NCBI RefSeq assembly: GCF_042180575.1
Contig: NZ_CP170094.1
Location: forward strand, 3,906,001-3,970,000
From: Bernardetia sp042180575
GTDB lineage: Bacteria > Bacteroidota > Bacteroidia > Cytophagales > Bernardetiaceae
Length of the DNA: 64,000 bases
Direction: 5' to 3'
The notes below the pieces were generated by a model. That model made no database searches. It worked only from the letters and a program-made list of their open reading frames with translations, and was not told the DNA's origin. Position numbers and translations under genes: made by a program. Below, one piece after another: positions 1 through 9,700 of this stretch. Within the stretch, counting starts at the first letter, position 1. The number at the start of each line of letters is the position of its first letter.

Positions 1-2048
1 GTTTTGATGTCCTTACAACAAAAGCAAAACGAAATTTACCAACTGCAAAAGAGTGGACATATATTTCTAAAAATGGAAACAAAATTTCAATAGAGTTACG
101 TGTCAGTATCATAAAAAATGATAAAACAGGAGAAGCTATTGGTTACCTTGGGATGGCACAAGATATTACAGAGAGAAAGGAAGCTGAAAAAGAACTTGAC
201 AAACTCTCTGTGGTGGCTAGAGAAACCAGTAATGCGATCGTAATTACGGATGCACAAGGTTATACAACGTGGGTAAATGAAGGTTTTACTAGAACAACAG
301 GTTATACACTTCCTGAAATTATAGGTAAAAAACCAGGGAAGTTATTACAAGGAAGAGGTACTAATTTTGACCATGTCTTGGCTATTCGTGAAGGTTTGAA
401 ATCTAAAAAACCATTTACTCAAGAAGTTTTAAATTATGATAAACAGGGTAATGAATATTGGTTAGAACTCAATATTACTCCTGTTATAGACAAACTTTCA
501 GGAGAAATAACACAATTTATTGGTATTGAAACTGATGTTACCAAGCGCAAAAAAGATGAAGAAGATTTGAAACGTCTTTCTGTAGTGGCTAGTGAAACCA
601 GTAATGCAGTCGTTATTACAGATGCACAAGGTTATATTACGTGGGTAAATGAAGGATTTTTGAAAGTAACAGAGTATTCTCTTACCGAAGTGATAGGCAA
701 AAAACCAGGTGCGCTTCTACAAGGAAAAGATACAAATTATGACCATGTTTTGGCAATCCGTGAGGGATTAAAATCTCATAAGCCATTTACACAAGAAATA
801 CTCAATTATACCAAATATGGAAAAGCATATTGGTTAGAACTCAGTATTACCCCTGTATTTGATGAAAAAACAGGCGAAGTCGTACAATTTGTGGGAATAG
901 AAACGGATATTACAGACAGAAAGCAAGATGAACAGCTTATTTTAGAAAAAAATAAAGCTCTTCAAACTTCAGAAGAAGAATTGCGTCAAAACTTTGAAGA
1001 ACTTCAAACCACACAAGAAGAACTACAAAGACAAAAAATAGAAGTAGAAAGAACACTCAGAGAACTCAAAAGTACACAAAGTCAGCTTATTCATAGTGAA
1101 AAAATGGCGACATTGGGGCAACTTGTGGCAAATATTGCACACGAAATTAATACACCTTTGGGAGCTATTCGTTCGTCAGCAGGAGGAATCGAACAAACGC
1201 TTACAGAAACATTACCTATTTTACCTGATTTTTTGAGTGCATTGCCTAAAGATGAACTCAAAATTTTCAATAAAGCTGTCAAATTTTCGGCTGAATCTCA
1301 TACCCCTCTCTCTTCTAGAGAACAAAGGACTTTAAAATACGACTTAATTGATAAACTAGATGCTTACAAAAAGGTACAATATGCGAATCGTTTTGCTGAT
1401 TTGCTTGTAGATAGTAGCATTTACAAAGACGAAGAAATGGTTGATGCTATTCTCAAAACCAAAAATCCTTATTCTCTCTTACAGACAATCAGTCATATCT
1501 CATCAATCATTAGGAGTAACCAAACCATTCAGATGGCAACAGAAAGAGCATCAAAAATAATTTTTGCACTCAAAAACTTTTCACGCCAAGAGCAAAATGG
1601 AATAAGAGAAAAAATGGATATCAATAAAGGTATCGAAAACACACTTATTTTATATCACAATCAAATCAAACATGGAGTTGAGGTACAAAAAAAACTTGCA
1701 AACATTCCTAAAGTTCAAGGATATCCAGATGAGTTGATACAAGTTTGGACAAACCTTATCCATAATGCGATACAGGCAATGAAAAATGAAGGCACACTTA
1801 CATTAAAAAGTGAAGAAAAAGGAACAAAAATTCTTGTCAGTATTTCAGATACAGGAACAGGGATTCCAAAAGAAGCTCAAGAAAGGGTTTTTGACGCATT
1901 CTTTACAACAAAAAAAGCAGGAGAAGGAAGTGGATTAGGATTAGATATTGTTAAGAAAATTGTAGAAAAACACAATGGCAAAATTTGGTTTGAAAGTGAA
2001 GAAGGAAAAGGAACAACATTCTTTGTAGAAATTCCTATCATAGAATAA
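1..2048 (+). CDS. PAS-domain sensor histidine kinase, 5'-truncated by window edge
   Basis: The frame is open from base 3, so the gene starts before the window; the ATG at 153 lies inside the PAC tail of an upstream PAS domain (...GYLGMAQDIT). Numbering from that Met, two further PAS/PAC units follow (about 15-130 and 140-260; each has VVITDAQGY-TWVNEGF and ends in GIETD-T-RK), then a coiled coil (265-320), a HisKA H-box with phospho-acceptor H330 (IAHEINTPLGAIRSS), and a HATPase_c domain with N-box (NLIHNAIQAM), G1 (DTGTGIP) and G2 (GEGSGLGL). About 120 residues separate the H-box helix from the second HisKA helix. No membrane segment or receiver domain is seen in the visible part, so it is a soluble kinase that must signal through a response regulator elsewhere. 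Ligand unknown; kinase assignment is firm. Confidence 0.93.
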   Translation, partial: FDVLTTKAKRNLPTAKEWTYISKNGNKISIELRVSIIKNDKTGEAIGYLGMAQDITERKEAEKELDKLSVVARETSNAIVITDAQGYTTWVNEGFTRTTGYTLPEIIGKKPGKLLQGRGTNFDHVLAIREGLKSKKPFTQEVLNYDKQGNEYWLELNITPVIDKLSGEITQFIGIETDVTKRKKDEEDLKRLSVVASETSNAVVITDAQGYITWVNEGFLKVTEYSLTEVIGKKPGALLQGKDTNYDHVLAIREGLKSHKPFTQEILNYTKYGKAYWLELSITPVFDEKTGEVVQFVGIETDITDRKQDEQLILEKNKALQTSEEELRQNFEELQTTQEELQRQKIEVERTLRELKSTQSQLIHSEKMATLGQLVANIAHEINTPLGAIRSSAGGIEQTLTETLPILPDFLSALPKDELKIFNKAVKFSAESHTPLSSREQRTLKYDLIDKLDAYKKVQYANRFADLLVDSSIYKDEEMVDAILKTKNPYSLLQTISHISSIIRSNQTIQMATERASKIIFALKNFSRQEQNGIREKMDINKGIENTLILYHNQIKHGVEVQKKLANIPKVQGYPDELIQVWTNLIHNAIQAMKNEGTLTLKSEEKGTKILVSISDTGTGIPKEAQERVFDAFFTTKKAGEGSGLGLDIVKKIVEKHNGKIWFESEEGKGTTFFVEIPIIE

Positions 2049-2065
2049 ATAGAATAATGGAAAGA

Positions 2066-2106
2066 AAAATAGCTCTATTTTAATAATCTTGAAATAGAGT
2101 TATTTT
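2066..2106 (+). terminator. Hairpin terminator after first kinase
   Basis: Arms of 15 bp (2066-2080 and 2092-2106; AAAATAGCTCTATTT against AAATAGAGTTATTTT, one G-U pair) enclose an 11-nt loop and end in TTTT, 18 bp past the stop codon of the first kinase. Confidence 0.65.
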
Positions 2107-2292
2107 ATCGTCAGAGAGTATGCTATTCTTTTTGTCAAAACAATTAAGTTCAATATACCATTTGAATTTATCAATAATAACTTACTTATAATTACTACTT
2201 TATCATTAGGAATGATTACAACTTGTCAAAGCAGCGAAGCTAATTACGAATGTAATGTATTGAATATCAATGGCTTATTTTTTTCTAAATGA
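2098..2292 (+). pseudogene. Possible lipoprotein remnant between kinases
   Basis: The 285-bp gap between the first two kinases has a frame open from 2098 to the stop at 2290, reading ...LLIITTLSLGMITTCQSSEANYEC..., which resembles a lipoprotein signal with a Cys. There is no start codon before the Met at 2212, leaving only 26 codons from there. It may be a decayed gene fragment or chance. Confidence 0.2.
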
Positions 2293-2333
2293 GTGCTTTA
2301 TTTAATTCTATTCCTTAGCAACTTATCGTATTT

Positions 2334-5300
2334 ATGAATTACTTAAAAAAAGAATTCTATCAAATTCTAAAATCTGACGAAGAGTTTTTTGATTTTAATC
2401 AGTCAATAGCTATAAATGGATTATGGTTTTGGAATATAGAAAATGTAGAAAAAAAATGGATTAATCCTGCTTTTAATCATGCTTTAGGATATGAAGATAA
2501 TTATCTTGATACAGATAGTTTAGTAGAAATTGTCTATGAAAAAGATAGAGATGTTTTAAATCAAATTCAATCTTTTTCTCAAAAAAATACTTTTGATGAA
2601 CAACTCATCCGTTTTTATCATAAAGATGGTTCTATTATTTGTTTCTCTTTTTCATTTTTAGTGGTAAAAAATAAAAATCAAGAGTCTTCTCATGTAGTAA
2701 TTGGGTACAAAGAAATTACGCATAAAAATATTTATTCTTTAATAAAAAGATATGAGTCTATTCTAAATAATCATTCTACTTTTATTATTCGTATAGATAT
2801 GAATGCTAATTATACGTATGCCAATGATTATTTTTGCGAGTGTTTTGGATTGGATAAGCAAAATATAGTAGGAAAAAATGCGATGAGTTCTATCTTAGTA
2901 GAAGATCATAAAAAATGTATAGAAGTAGCTCAAAAATGTGTTGAAAACCCAAACCAACCTTATTTCATATTTCTCAAAAAACCACTTCCAAATAACCAAA
3001 TAGCTCATACAGAATGGGAGTATAGAGCAATTACTAATCAAGATGGGCAAGTAGCAGAAATTCAGTGTGTAGGAGTAGATGTAAGTGAAAGAATAGCTGC
3101 CGAAAAACAGAAAGAAGAGCAAACAAAAGAATTAGTTCATACACAAAAACTTCTCAATACATGTAATTCGCATGCTAAGATTGGTGTTTGGAACTTAGAC
3201 TTAAAAACAGGAATTGTACAATGGGATAAAATAGCTAGAGATATACATGAGGTAGATGAGAATTTTGTAATACATAACAATGGTATCGAATTCTACCAAG
3301 AGAAAGATAAATTACGTATAGAAAAAGTAGGCATGTTAGCCATGACAGAAGGCAAAAGTCCTGATGAACAATTTGAGATTATTACTTACAAAGGAAATAA
3401 AAAATGGATAAGAGTAATCGGAGTGCCTATTATGGAAAATGAGGTTTGTATAGAGTTTTATGGCACTATACAAGATATTACCTCTCAAAAACATGTTGAA
3501 TTAGAACTCAAAGAGAAAGTAGAAGAATTAGAAAAAGCACAAAAAGATTTAATATATACCCAACAAATTCTTGAAACCTGTAATGAAAACTCAAGAGTTG
3601 GAATATGGGAGTTAGATTTACAAACACAATTTATAAAATGGGATAAAATCATAAGAGAAATACACGAGGTAGATGAGAATTTTATAGTTGATACTAAAAT
3701 TGGAGTTTCTTTTTATAAAAATCAAGAGCAAGAGAAAATTAAAAAAAATATTGCATTGGCTATCCAATATGGAATAAGCTATGATGATGAGTTTCAATTT
3801 ATTACTAATAAAGGAAATAACAGATGGGTTCGTGCGACAGGTGTACCTACTATGAAAAATGGAGTTTGTGTCGCTTTATATGGTACTTTTCAAGATATTA
3901 CAGATAAAAAAGAAAAAGAAATTCAGTTCCAAGAAAAAATAGAAGAGCTTGAAAGTACACAAAATCAACTTATTCATACTCAAAAGTTACTAGATACTAC
4001 TAATGAGGCTGCAAAAATAGGTACTTGGGAACTTAATTTAGATGATTTTAGTACAAATGTTGATAAAGTTACTAGACAAATTCATCAAGTAGATGATGAC
4101 TTTACTTGGAATGTTGATAATGCGATTCTATTTTACAAAGAAGGATATAGCCGAGAAAAAATTGCTAAGGTATTTAAAAGAGCTTTCGAAGAAGGAGTGC
4201 CTTATGACGAACAACTTAAAATTGTTACTACTAAAGGAAATGAAGTTTGGATACGAACTATCGGAATTCCTACATTTGAAAATGGAAAATGTGTCGAACT
4301 ATATGGTACATTTCAAGACATAACACCTCAAAAAGAAGCTGAACTAGAAATAAATGCAAAAGTAGAAGAACTAGAAATTACGCAGCATCAACTTATTCAT
4401 ATAAAAAAATTATTAGATGCTTCTAATGAGGCTGCACAAATTGGAACTTGGGAACTTGACCTAAATAATTATGCTGTAATTTGGGATAAAGTAACTAAAT
4501 CAATCCATGAAGTAGATACTAATTTTGTTACTACAGTTGAAAATGGAATAGAATTTTATACAGAGGGGTACAGCCGAGATACAATTCAAATAGTATTTAA
4601 AAAAGCTTTAGAAGAAGGAACTGCATTTGATAAAGAACTCAAAATTATTACAGCAAAAGGAAATAAAATTTGGGTAAGAGTAATTGGTGTGCCTACATTT
4701 GAAAATGGAAAATGTGTGGAACTCTACGGAACAACCCAAAATATAGATAAACAAAAAAGAAATGAAATTGCTCTTCAACAAAAGTTAGAAGAGCTAAAAG
4801 CAGCACAACAAAAAATTCAAAAAATTCAAAAAAATCTTACCTTAACGTTAGAAAAAACAAATGTTGGGTTATGGAATCTAAATCTTACAACAGGAAAACC
4901 TTTTTGGGATGAAAAAGCCTATGAGTTATTTAAAGAAACAAAGGAAAATTTTACACCTCAAAAATGGCAAGACAAAATTCATCCTGAGGATTTGGAATAT
5001 GTTTTGAAAAATGTTGATGAATTTATGAAAGGTAACTTACCTACCTTTGATATCAAGTATAGAATGATACATACGAATAATGTAATATGTTATTATCATT
5101 CTCAAGGTGTATTGGTCGAAGAAGATAAGGAACAGAAAATAATAGGAATTGTCCAAGACATTACCAAGGAAAAAGAATATGAACAAATCATTGAAAAACA
5201 AAATAAAAAATTAGCTGATTCTGAAAAAGTACTAAAAAAAGGATTCAAAAAAATGTATCATCTTCAACAAGATTTAGAAAATCAAAAACAACAATTAGAA

Positions 5301-6704
5301 CAAATTTTTGATGCTGTTCCTGCCATGATTTATCAATTTAAAAGGCATAAAAATGGTGATGTTTCTTTTCCTCTTGTTAGTAAAGGCTCAGAAATTATTT
5401 TAGGAGTAGAGTCAGAGCAAATTAGAAATACCTCCTCCAAAGAGATTTTTGAAGCTATTCATCCAGATGATTTTCTAGATTTTGAGGATTCAGTACAACA
5501 GTCAGCAGAGAAGATGCAACAATGGGAATCTGAATTAAGGCTGATGAAAGAAGGAAAAGAAGTCTGGATTCATGCTACTTCCAAACCTACTCTAATTGAG
5601 GATGGAGAAATTGTATGGACAGGTATTATGCAAAATATTGATGAGCTAAAAGCAACAGAGTTAAAAATTCAAAAACAAAATAAACAACTGCAAGAAACGC
5701 TAGATGAATTAAGAGAAACACAATCTCAACTCATTCATAATGAAAAAATGACAACACTAGGACAACTTGTTGCTAGTATTGCTCATGAAATAAATACACC
5801 TTTAGGAGCTATTCGTTCATCGGCTGGGACTATTTTCAAATTACTCAAAGATGCGCTATCTAAGTTGCCTAAGGTAATAAAGTTGCTTTCTGAAGAGCAG
5901 TTAGGAGACTTTAATACCTTGATAGAAAAATCAATGGAAACAAATGCTATTTATTCTTCTAGAGAAAAAAGAGCTATCAAATACAACCTAATTGCTGATT
6001 TGGAAACCAAAAATATTTCTCAAGCTGATAGAATTGCTGATATGTTAGTAGATACTGGGTTACACTCAGAATCTGAGCTTTATGAACCATTCTTAAAATT
6101 ACCTCAAGCAGTACAAATTTTTGATTCTATTTATGAAGTCTCAACAATTCTGAAAAGTAATTCAACTGTAAGAATAGCTACTGAAAAAGCTGCAAAAATT
6201 ATTATCACACTCAAAAACTTTTCTCGTCAAGACCATACAGGAGAAAAGAAACCTACAAATATTAATAAAAACCTAGAAAACACACTCATCCTTTATCAAA
6301 ATAAATTAAAGCACGGTATAGAAGTAGTTAGAGATATGCAAGATATTCCTATAATAAATGCGTATGAAGATGAGTTAGCACAAGTTTGGACAAATTTACT
6401 TCACAATGCTATTCAAGCCATAGATAAAAAAGGAATAATTTATCTTACTACCAAAAAAGAAGAAAACAACATTTTAGTTTCCATAAGAGACACAGGAAAA
6501 GGAATTCCTGATAAAGTGCAGAAACGAATTTTTGATGCTTTCTTTACGACTAAACCAGTAGGAGAAGGAAGTGGATTAGGACTTAATATTGTTAAAAAAA
6601 TTATAGAAAAACATGAAGGAAAAATCTGGTTTGAAACAGAAAATATAGGTAAAAACACAGGAACTACTTTTTTTGTAGAATTACCCCTAGACAAAAATAG
6701 ATAG
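2334..6704 (+). CDS. Giant soluble PAS (x8) sensor histidine kinase
   Basis: 1456-aa cytoplasmic histidine kinase without membrane segments. I count eight PAS domains: two N-terminal ones (about 15-130, 138-255), four consecutive modules of about 140 aa sharing the pattern LL-x-NE-A-IGTWEL...HEVD-F...GNE-WIRTIG-PTFENGKCVELYGT-QDI (about 260-815), a fifth related module starting LEKTNVGLWNLNL, and a last one starting IFDAVPAMIYQFKR. Short coiled-coil linkers (EELE-TQ-QLIHTQKLL) join the modules. HisKA has H1151 (IAHEINTPLGAIRSS); HATPase_c has NLLHNAIQAI, DTGKGIP and GEGSGLGL. The H-box is followed by the same 120-residue insertion as in the preceding kinase. Its N-terminus is nearly identical to that of the next gene, so the two arose by duplication. 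No response regulator is adjacent. Signal sensed unknown. Confidence 0.93.
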   Translation: MNYLKKEFYQILKSDEEFFDFNQSIAINGLWFWNIENVEKKWINPAFNHALGYEDNYLDTDSLVEIVYEKDRDVLNQIQSFSQKNTFDEQLIRFYHKDGSIICFSFSFLVVKNKNQESSHVVIGYKEITHKNIYSLIKRYESILNNHSTFIIRIDMNANYTYANDYFCECFGLDKQNIVGKNAMSSILVEDHKKCIEVAQKCVENPNQPYFIFLKKPLPNNQIAHTEWEYRAITNQDGQVAEIQCVGVDVSERIAAEKQKEEQTKELVHTQKLLNTCNSHAKIGVWNLDLKTGIVQWDKIARDIHEVDENFVIHNNGIEFYQEKDKLRIEKVGMLAMTEGKSPDEQFEIITYKGNKKWIRVIGVPIMENEVCIEFYGTIQDITSQKHVELELKEKVEELEKAQKDLIYTQQILETCNENSRVGIWELDLQTQFIKWDKIIREIHEVDENFIVDTKIGVSFYKNQEQEKIKKNIALAIQYGISYDDEFQFITNKGNNRWVRATGVPTMKNGVCVALYGTFQDITDKKEKEIQFQEKIEELESTQNQLIHTQKLLDTTNEAAKIGTWELNLDDFSTNVDKVTRQIHQVDDDFTWNVDNAILFYKEGYSREKIAKVFKRAFEEGVPYDEQLKIVTTKGNEVWIRTIGIPTFENGKCVELYGTFQDITPQKEAELEINAKVEELEITQHQLIHIKKLLDASNEAAQIGTWELDLNNYAVIWDKVTKSIHEVDTNFVTTVENGIEFYTEGYSRDTIQIVFKKALEEGTAFDKELKIITAKGNKIWVRVIGVPTFENGKCVELYGTTQNIDKQKRNEIALQQKLEELKAAQQKIQKIQKNLTLTLEKTNVGLWNLNLTTGKPFWDEKAYELFKETKENFTPQKWQDKIHPEDLEYVLKNVDEFMKGNLPTFDIKYRMIHTNNVICYYHSQGVLVEEDKEQKIIGIVQDITKEKEYEQIIEKQNKKLADSEKVLKKGFKKMYHLQQDLENQKQQLEQIFDAVPAMIYQFKRHKNGDVSFPLVSKGSEIILGVESEQIRNTSSKEIFEAIHPDDFLDFEDSVQQSAEKMQQWESELRLMKEGKEVWIHATSKPTLIEDGEIVWTGIMQNIDELKATELKIQKQNKQLQETLDELRETQSQLIHNEKMTTLGQLVASIAHEINTPLGAIRSSAGTIFKLLKDALSKLPKVIKLLSEEQLGDFNTLIEKSMETNAIYSSREKRAIKYNLIADLETKNISQADRIADMLVDTGLHSESELYEPFLKLPQAVQIFDSIYEVSTILKSNSTVRIATEKAAKIIITLKNFSRQDHTGEKKPTNINKNLENTLILYQNKLKHGIEVVRDMQDIPIINAYEDELAQVWTNLLHNAIQAIDKKGIIYLTTKKEENNILVSIRDTGKGIPDKVQKRIFDAFFTTKPVGEGSGLGLNIVKKIIEKHEGKIWFETENIGKNTGTTFFVELPLDKNR

Positions 6705-6754
6705 ACTCACAACAATCAAAACACATAATAAATAAATAAACTCCCTTACCCCTT

Positions 6755-9700
6755 ATGAATTATTTGAAAAAAGAATTTTATAAAATTCTAAAATCTGACG
6801 AAGAGTTCTTTGATTTTATTCAAATGAATGCTTTTGATGGTGTTTGGTTCTGGAATTTAGAAAAGTCAGATGACAAATGGATTAATCCCAATTTTTGTAA
6901 TCTGTTAGGGTATAAATATCAAGAGTTACAAGGCAATCAAATTCAAAAAATTGTACATCAAGAGGATCAAGCAAAAATTCAAGAGGTTTTTAATAAATAT
7001 CTCAAAAATACTCAGTCTGTACATGAAGATGAGATACGATTTGTACATAAAGAAGGAAAAGTGTTTTGGTTAAAACTAAAAGCTCTTGTATTTGGTAAAA
7101 AAGAAAGCCAAAATCATAGAGTAGTAATTACACACACAAATATCACTCAACAACACAAACAAGAAGAACAACTAGAAAAAACTTTAGAGAGGTATGAATC
7201 TATGCTAAATAATCATTCCCTTTTTATTATACAAACTGACTTATTAGGTAATTATTCGTATGTCAATAATCACTTTTGTGAGCGTTTGAATCTTAAAAGA
7301 GATGATATAATAGGAAAAAGTGCCATATCTATTATTATACAAGAAGACCATCAAAAATGTAGAGATGCTGTCTATGAGTGTTTTGCTAATCCAAATCAAT
7401 CTGCATTTGTTCAGTTGAGAAAACCTATTTTTGATGAAAAAACAAATCAAACTACTAAAAAAATCATCTATACAGACTGGGAGTATAGAGCTATTTTAGA
7501 CAAACAAGGAAATATTAAAGAAATACAATGTGTAGGTATAGAAGTAACTGATAAAATACTAGCTCAACAAGCCTTTCAAGAAAAAGCGAAAGAATTAGAA
7601 GTAAGTGAAGAGGAATTACGTCTAAACCTTGAACAACTACAAGAAACACAATATGAAGTAATACATACACAAAAATTATTAGAAGCTTGTAATGAAGCTG
7701 CACAAATAGGTGTTTGGGAGTTAAATCTAATGAACTACTCTACCAAATGGGACAAAGTAATTAAAGATATTCATGAGGTAGAAGACGATTTTGTGTCTGA
7801 TGCTCAAAATGGAATTCTTTTCTATAAAGAGGGATATAGCCGAGAAACAATAACTAGAATATTTACAAATGCATTAGAAGAGGGCATTCCTTTTGACGAA
7901 CAACTACAAATTATTACAGCAAAGGGAAATGAAAAATGGATAAGAACAATAGGAATACCTACATTTGAAAATGGAAAGTGTATCGAAATGTATGGTACAT
8001 TTCAAGATATAACAGAAAAAAAAGAAAGAGAGTTGGAGGTAAAAGAAAAAGTAGAAGAATTAGAAACTACACAAAGCCAACTTATTCATACACAAAAACT
8101 ACTAGATGCTTCTAATGAAGCTGCACAAATTGGTACTTGGGAGGTTGAGTTAAATAATCTTAATGTAAAATGGAATAAAGTTACTAAACAGATACATGAG
8201 GTAGAGGATAGTTTTGTGGTTGATACTCAAAATGCAATTAACTTTTTTAAAGCTGGATACAGCCGACAGATAATCACAAGAGCATTTACAAAAGCAGTAG
8301 AAGAAGGTATCTCTTACGATGAACAGCTAAAACTTATTACAGCCAAAGGAAATGAAATTTGGGTTAGAACAATAGGCATACCTACTTTTAAAAATGGAAA
8401 ATGTGTAGAAATTTATGGAACAATTCAAAATATAGATAAACAAAAAAGAAACAAAATTAATCTTCAACAAAAGTTAGAAGAATTAGAAGTTTCTCAAAGA
8501 CACCTTTTATCTACAAGCAAACTTTTAGAAACCTGTAATGCAAGTGCTACTATCGGAACATGGAATTATGATGTAAATACGAAAGATATTATTTGGGATC
8601 TTATTGTACATAATATTTATGAACTGCCTATCGATATAGAATTAGATACACCTGCAAAAATAAACTTCTTTAAAAAAGGACATAGTAGAGAAAAAGTGAT
8701 AAAAATACTACAAGAAGCAAGAGAAGACGGCATTCCATTTGACGAAGAGTTAGAGCTTATTAATTTTAGAGGAAAGCATAAATGGGTACGCATTATAGGA
8801 CTTCCTCAAATGGAGAATGGAAGGTGTGTTGAATTATATGGAACTTTTCAAGACATTACAAAACAAAAACAAGCTGAATTACAATTCAAAGAAAAGGTAA
8901 ATGAATTAGAAAATGCACAACAAGAAATTCAGAAAATTCAAAATAAACTTTCTACAACCTTAGAAAAAACGGGGATTGGACTTTGGGAGATAGACCTTCA
9001 AAAAAATGAAATATATTGGGACAATCAACTTAGAAAAATGTTGGGGGCAACTGATTTACCAGAAGGAGCATTGAGCAGAACAAATAAATTTAATTATATC
9101 AATGAGGAAGATGGAAAGCGTATAAACAAACACTTAAATGACTTTATTTCTGGAAAAGTCACAAGCTATCACATGGTTTATCAAACTATACCTATACAGG
9201 GAGTAATAAAATTTCATGAATCAAAAGCTATTTTGATAAAAGATGTAACAGAAACTCCTATCTCTATACTAGGAATTACACAAGATATTACCTATCAAAA
9301 AAATGCTGAGTTACAGCTAAAAGAAAAAGTAAATGAATTAGAGAATGTGCAACAAGAAGTTCAAGTCATTCAAAATAAACTTTCCATAACATTGGAAAAA
9401 ACAGGAGTAGGATTATGGGAGCTAAACCTCAAAACAGGGAAAACAGAATGGGATGACCAGTGTTATACAATTTTTCATGAAACAAAAGAAGAATTTGCTC
9501 CTGAAAGATGGCAAGAAAAAATTCATCCTGAAGACTTAGGATATTTTTTTAAAAATCTTGAGGAGATTTCAACAAGCCAATCTTCTATTTTGGATATAAA
9601 ATCTAAAATGAATCATAATAATAAAATGTATTATTATCATATTAAAGGAGTCTTGATTGAAGAAAGAAATGAAAAGGTAATTATAGGTACAGTACTAGAT

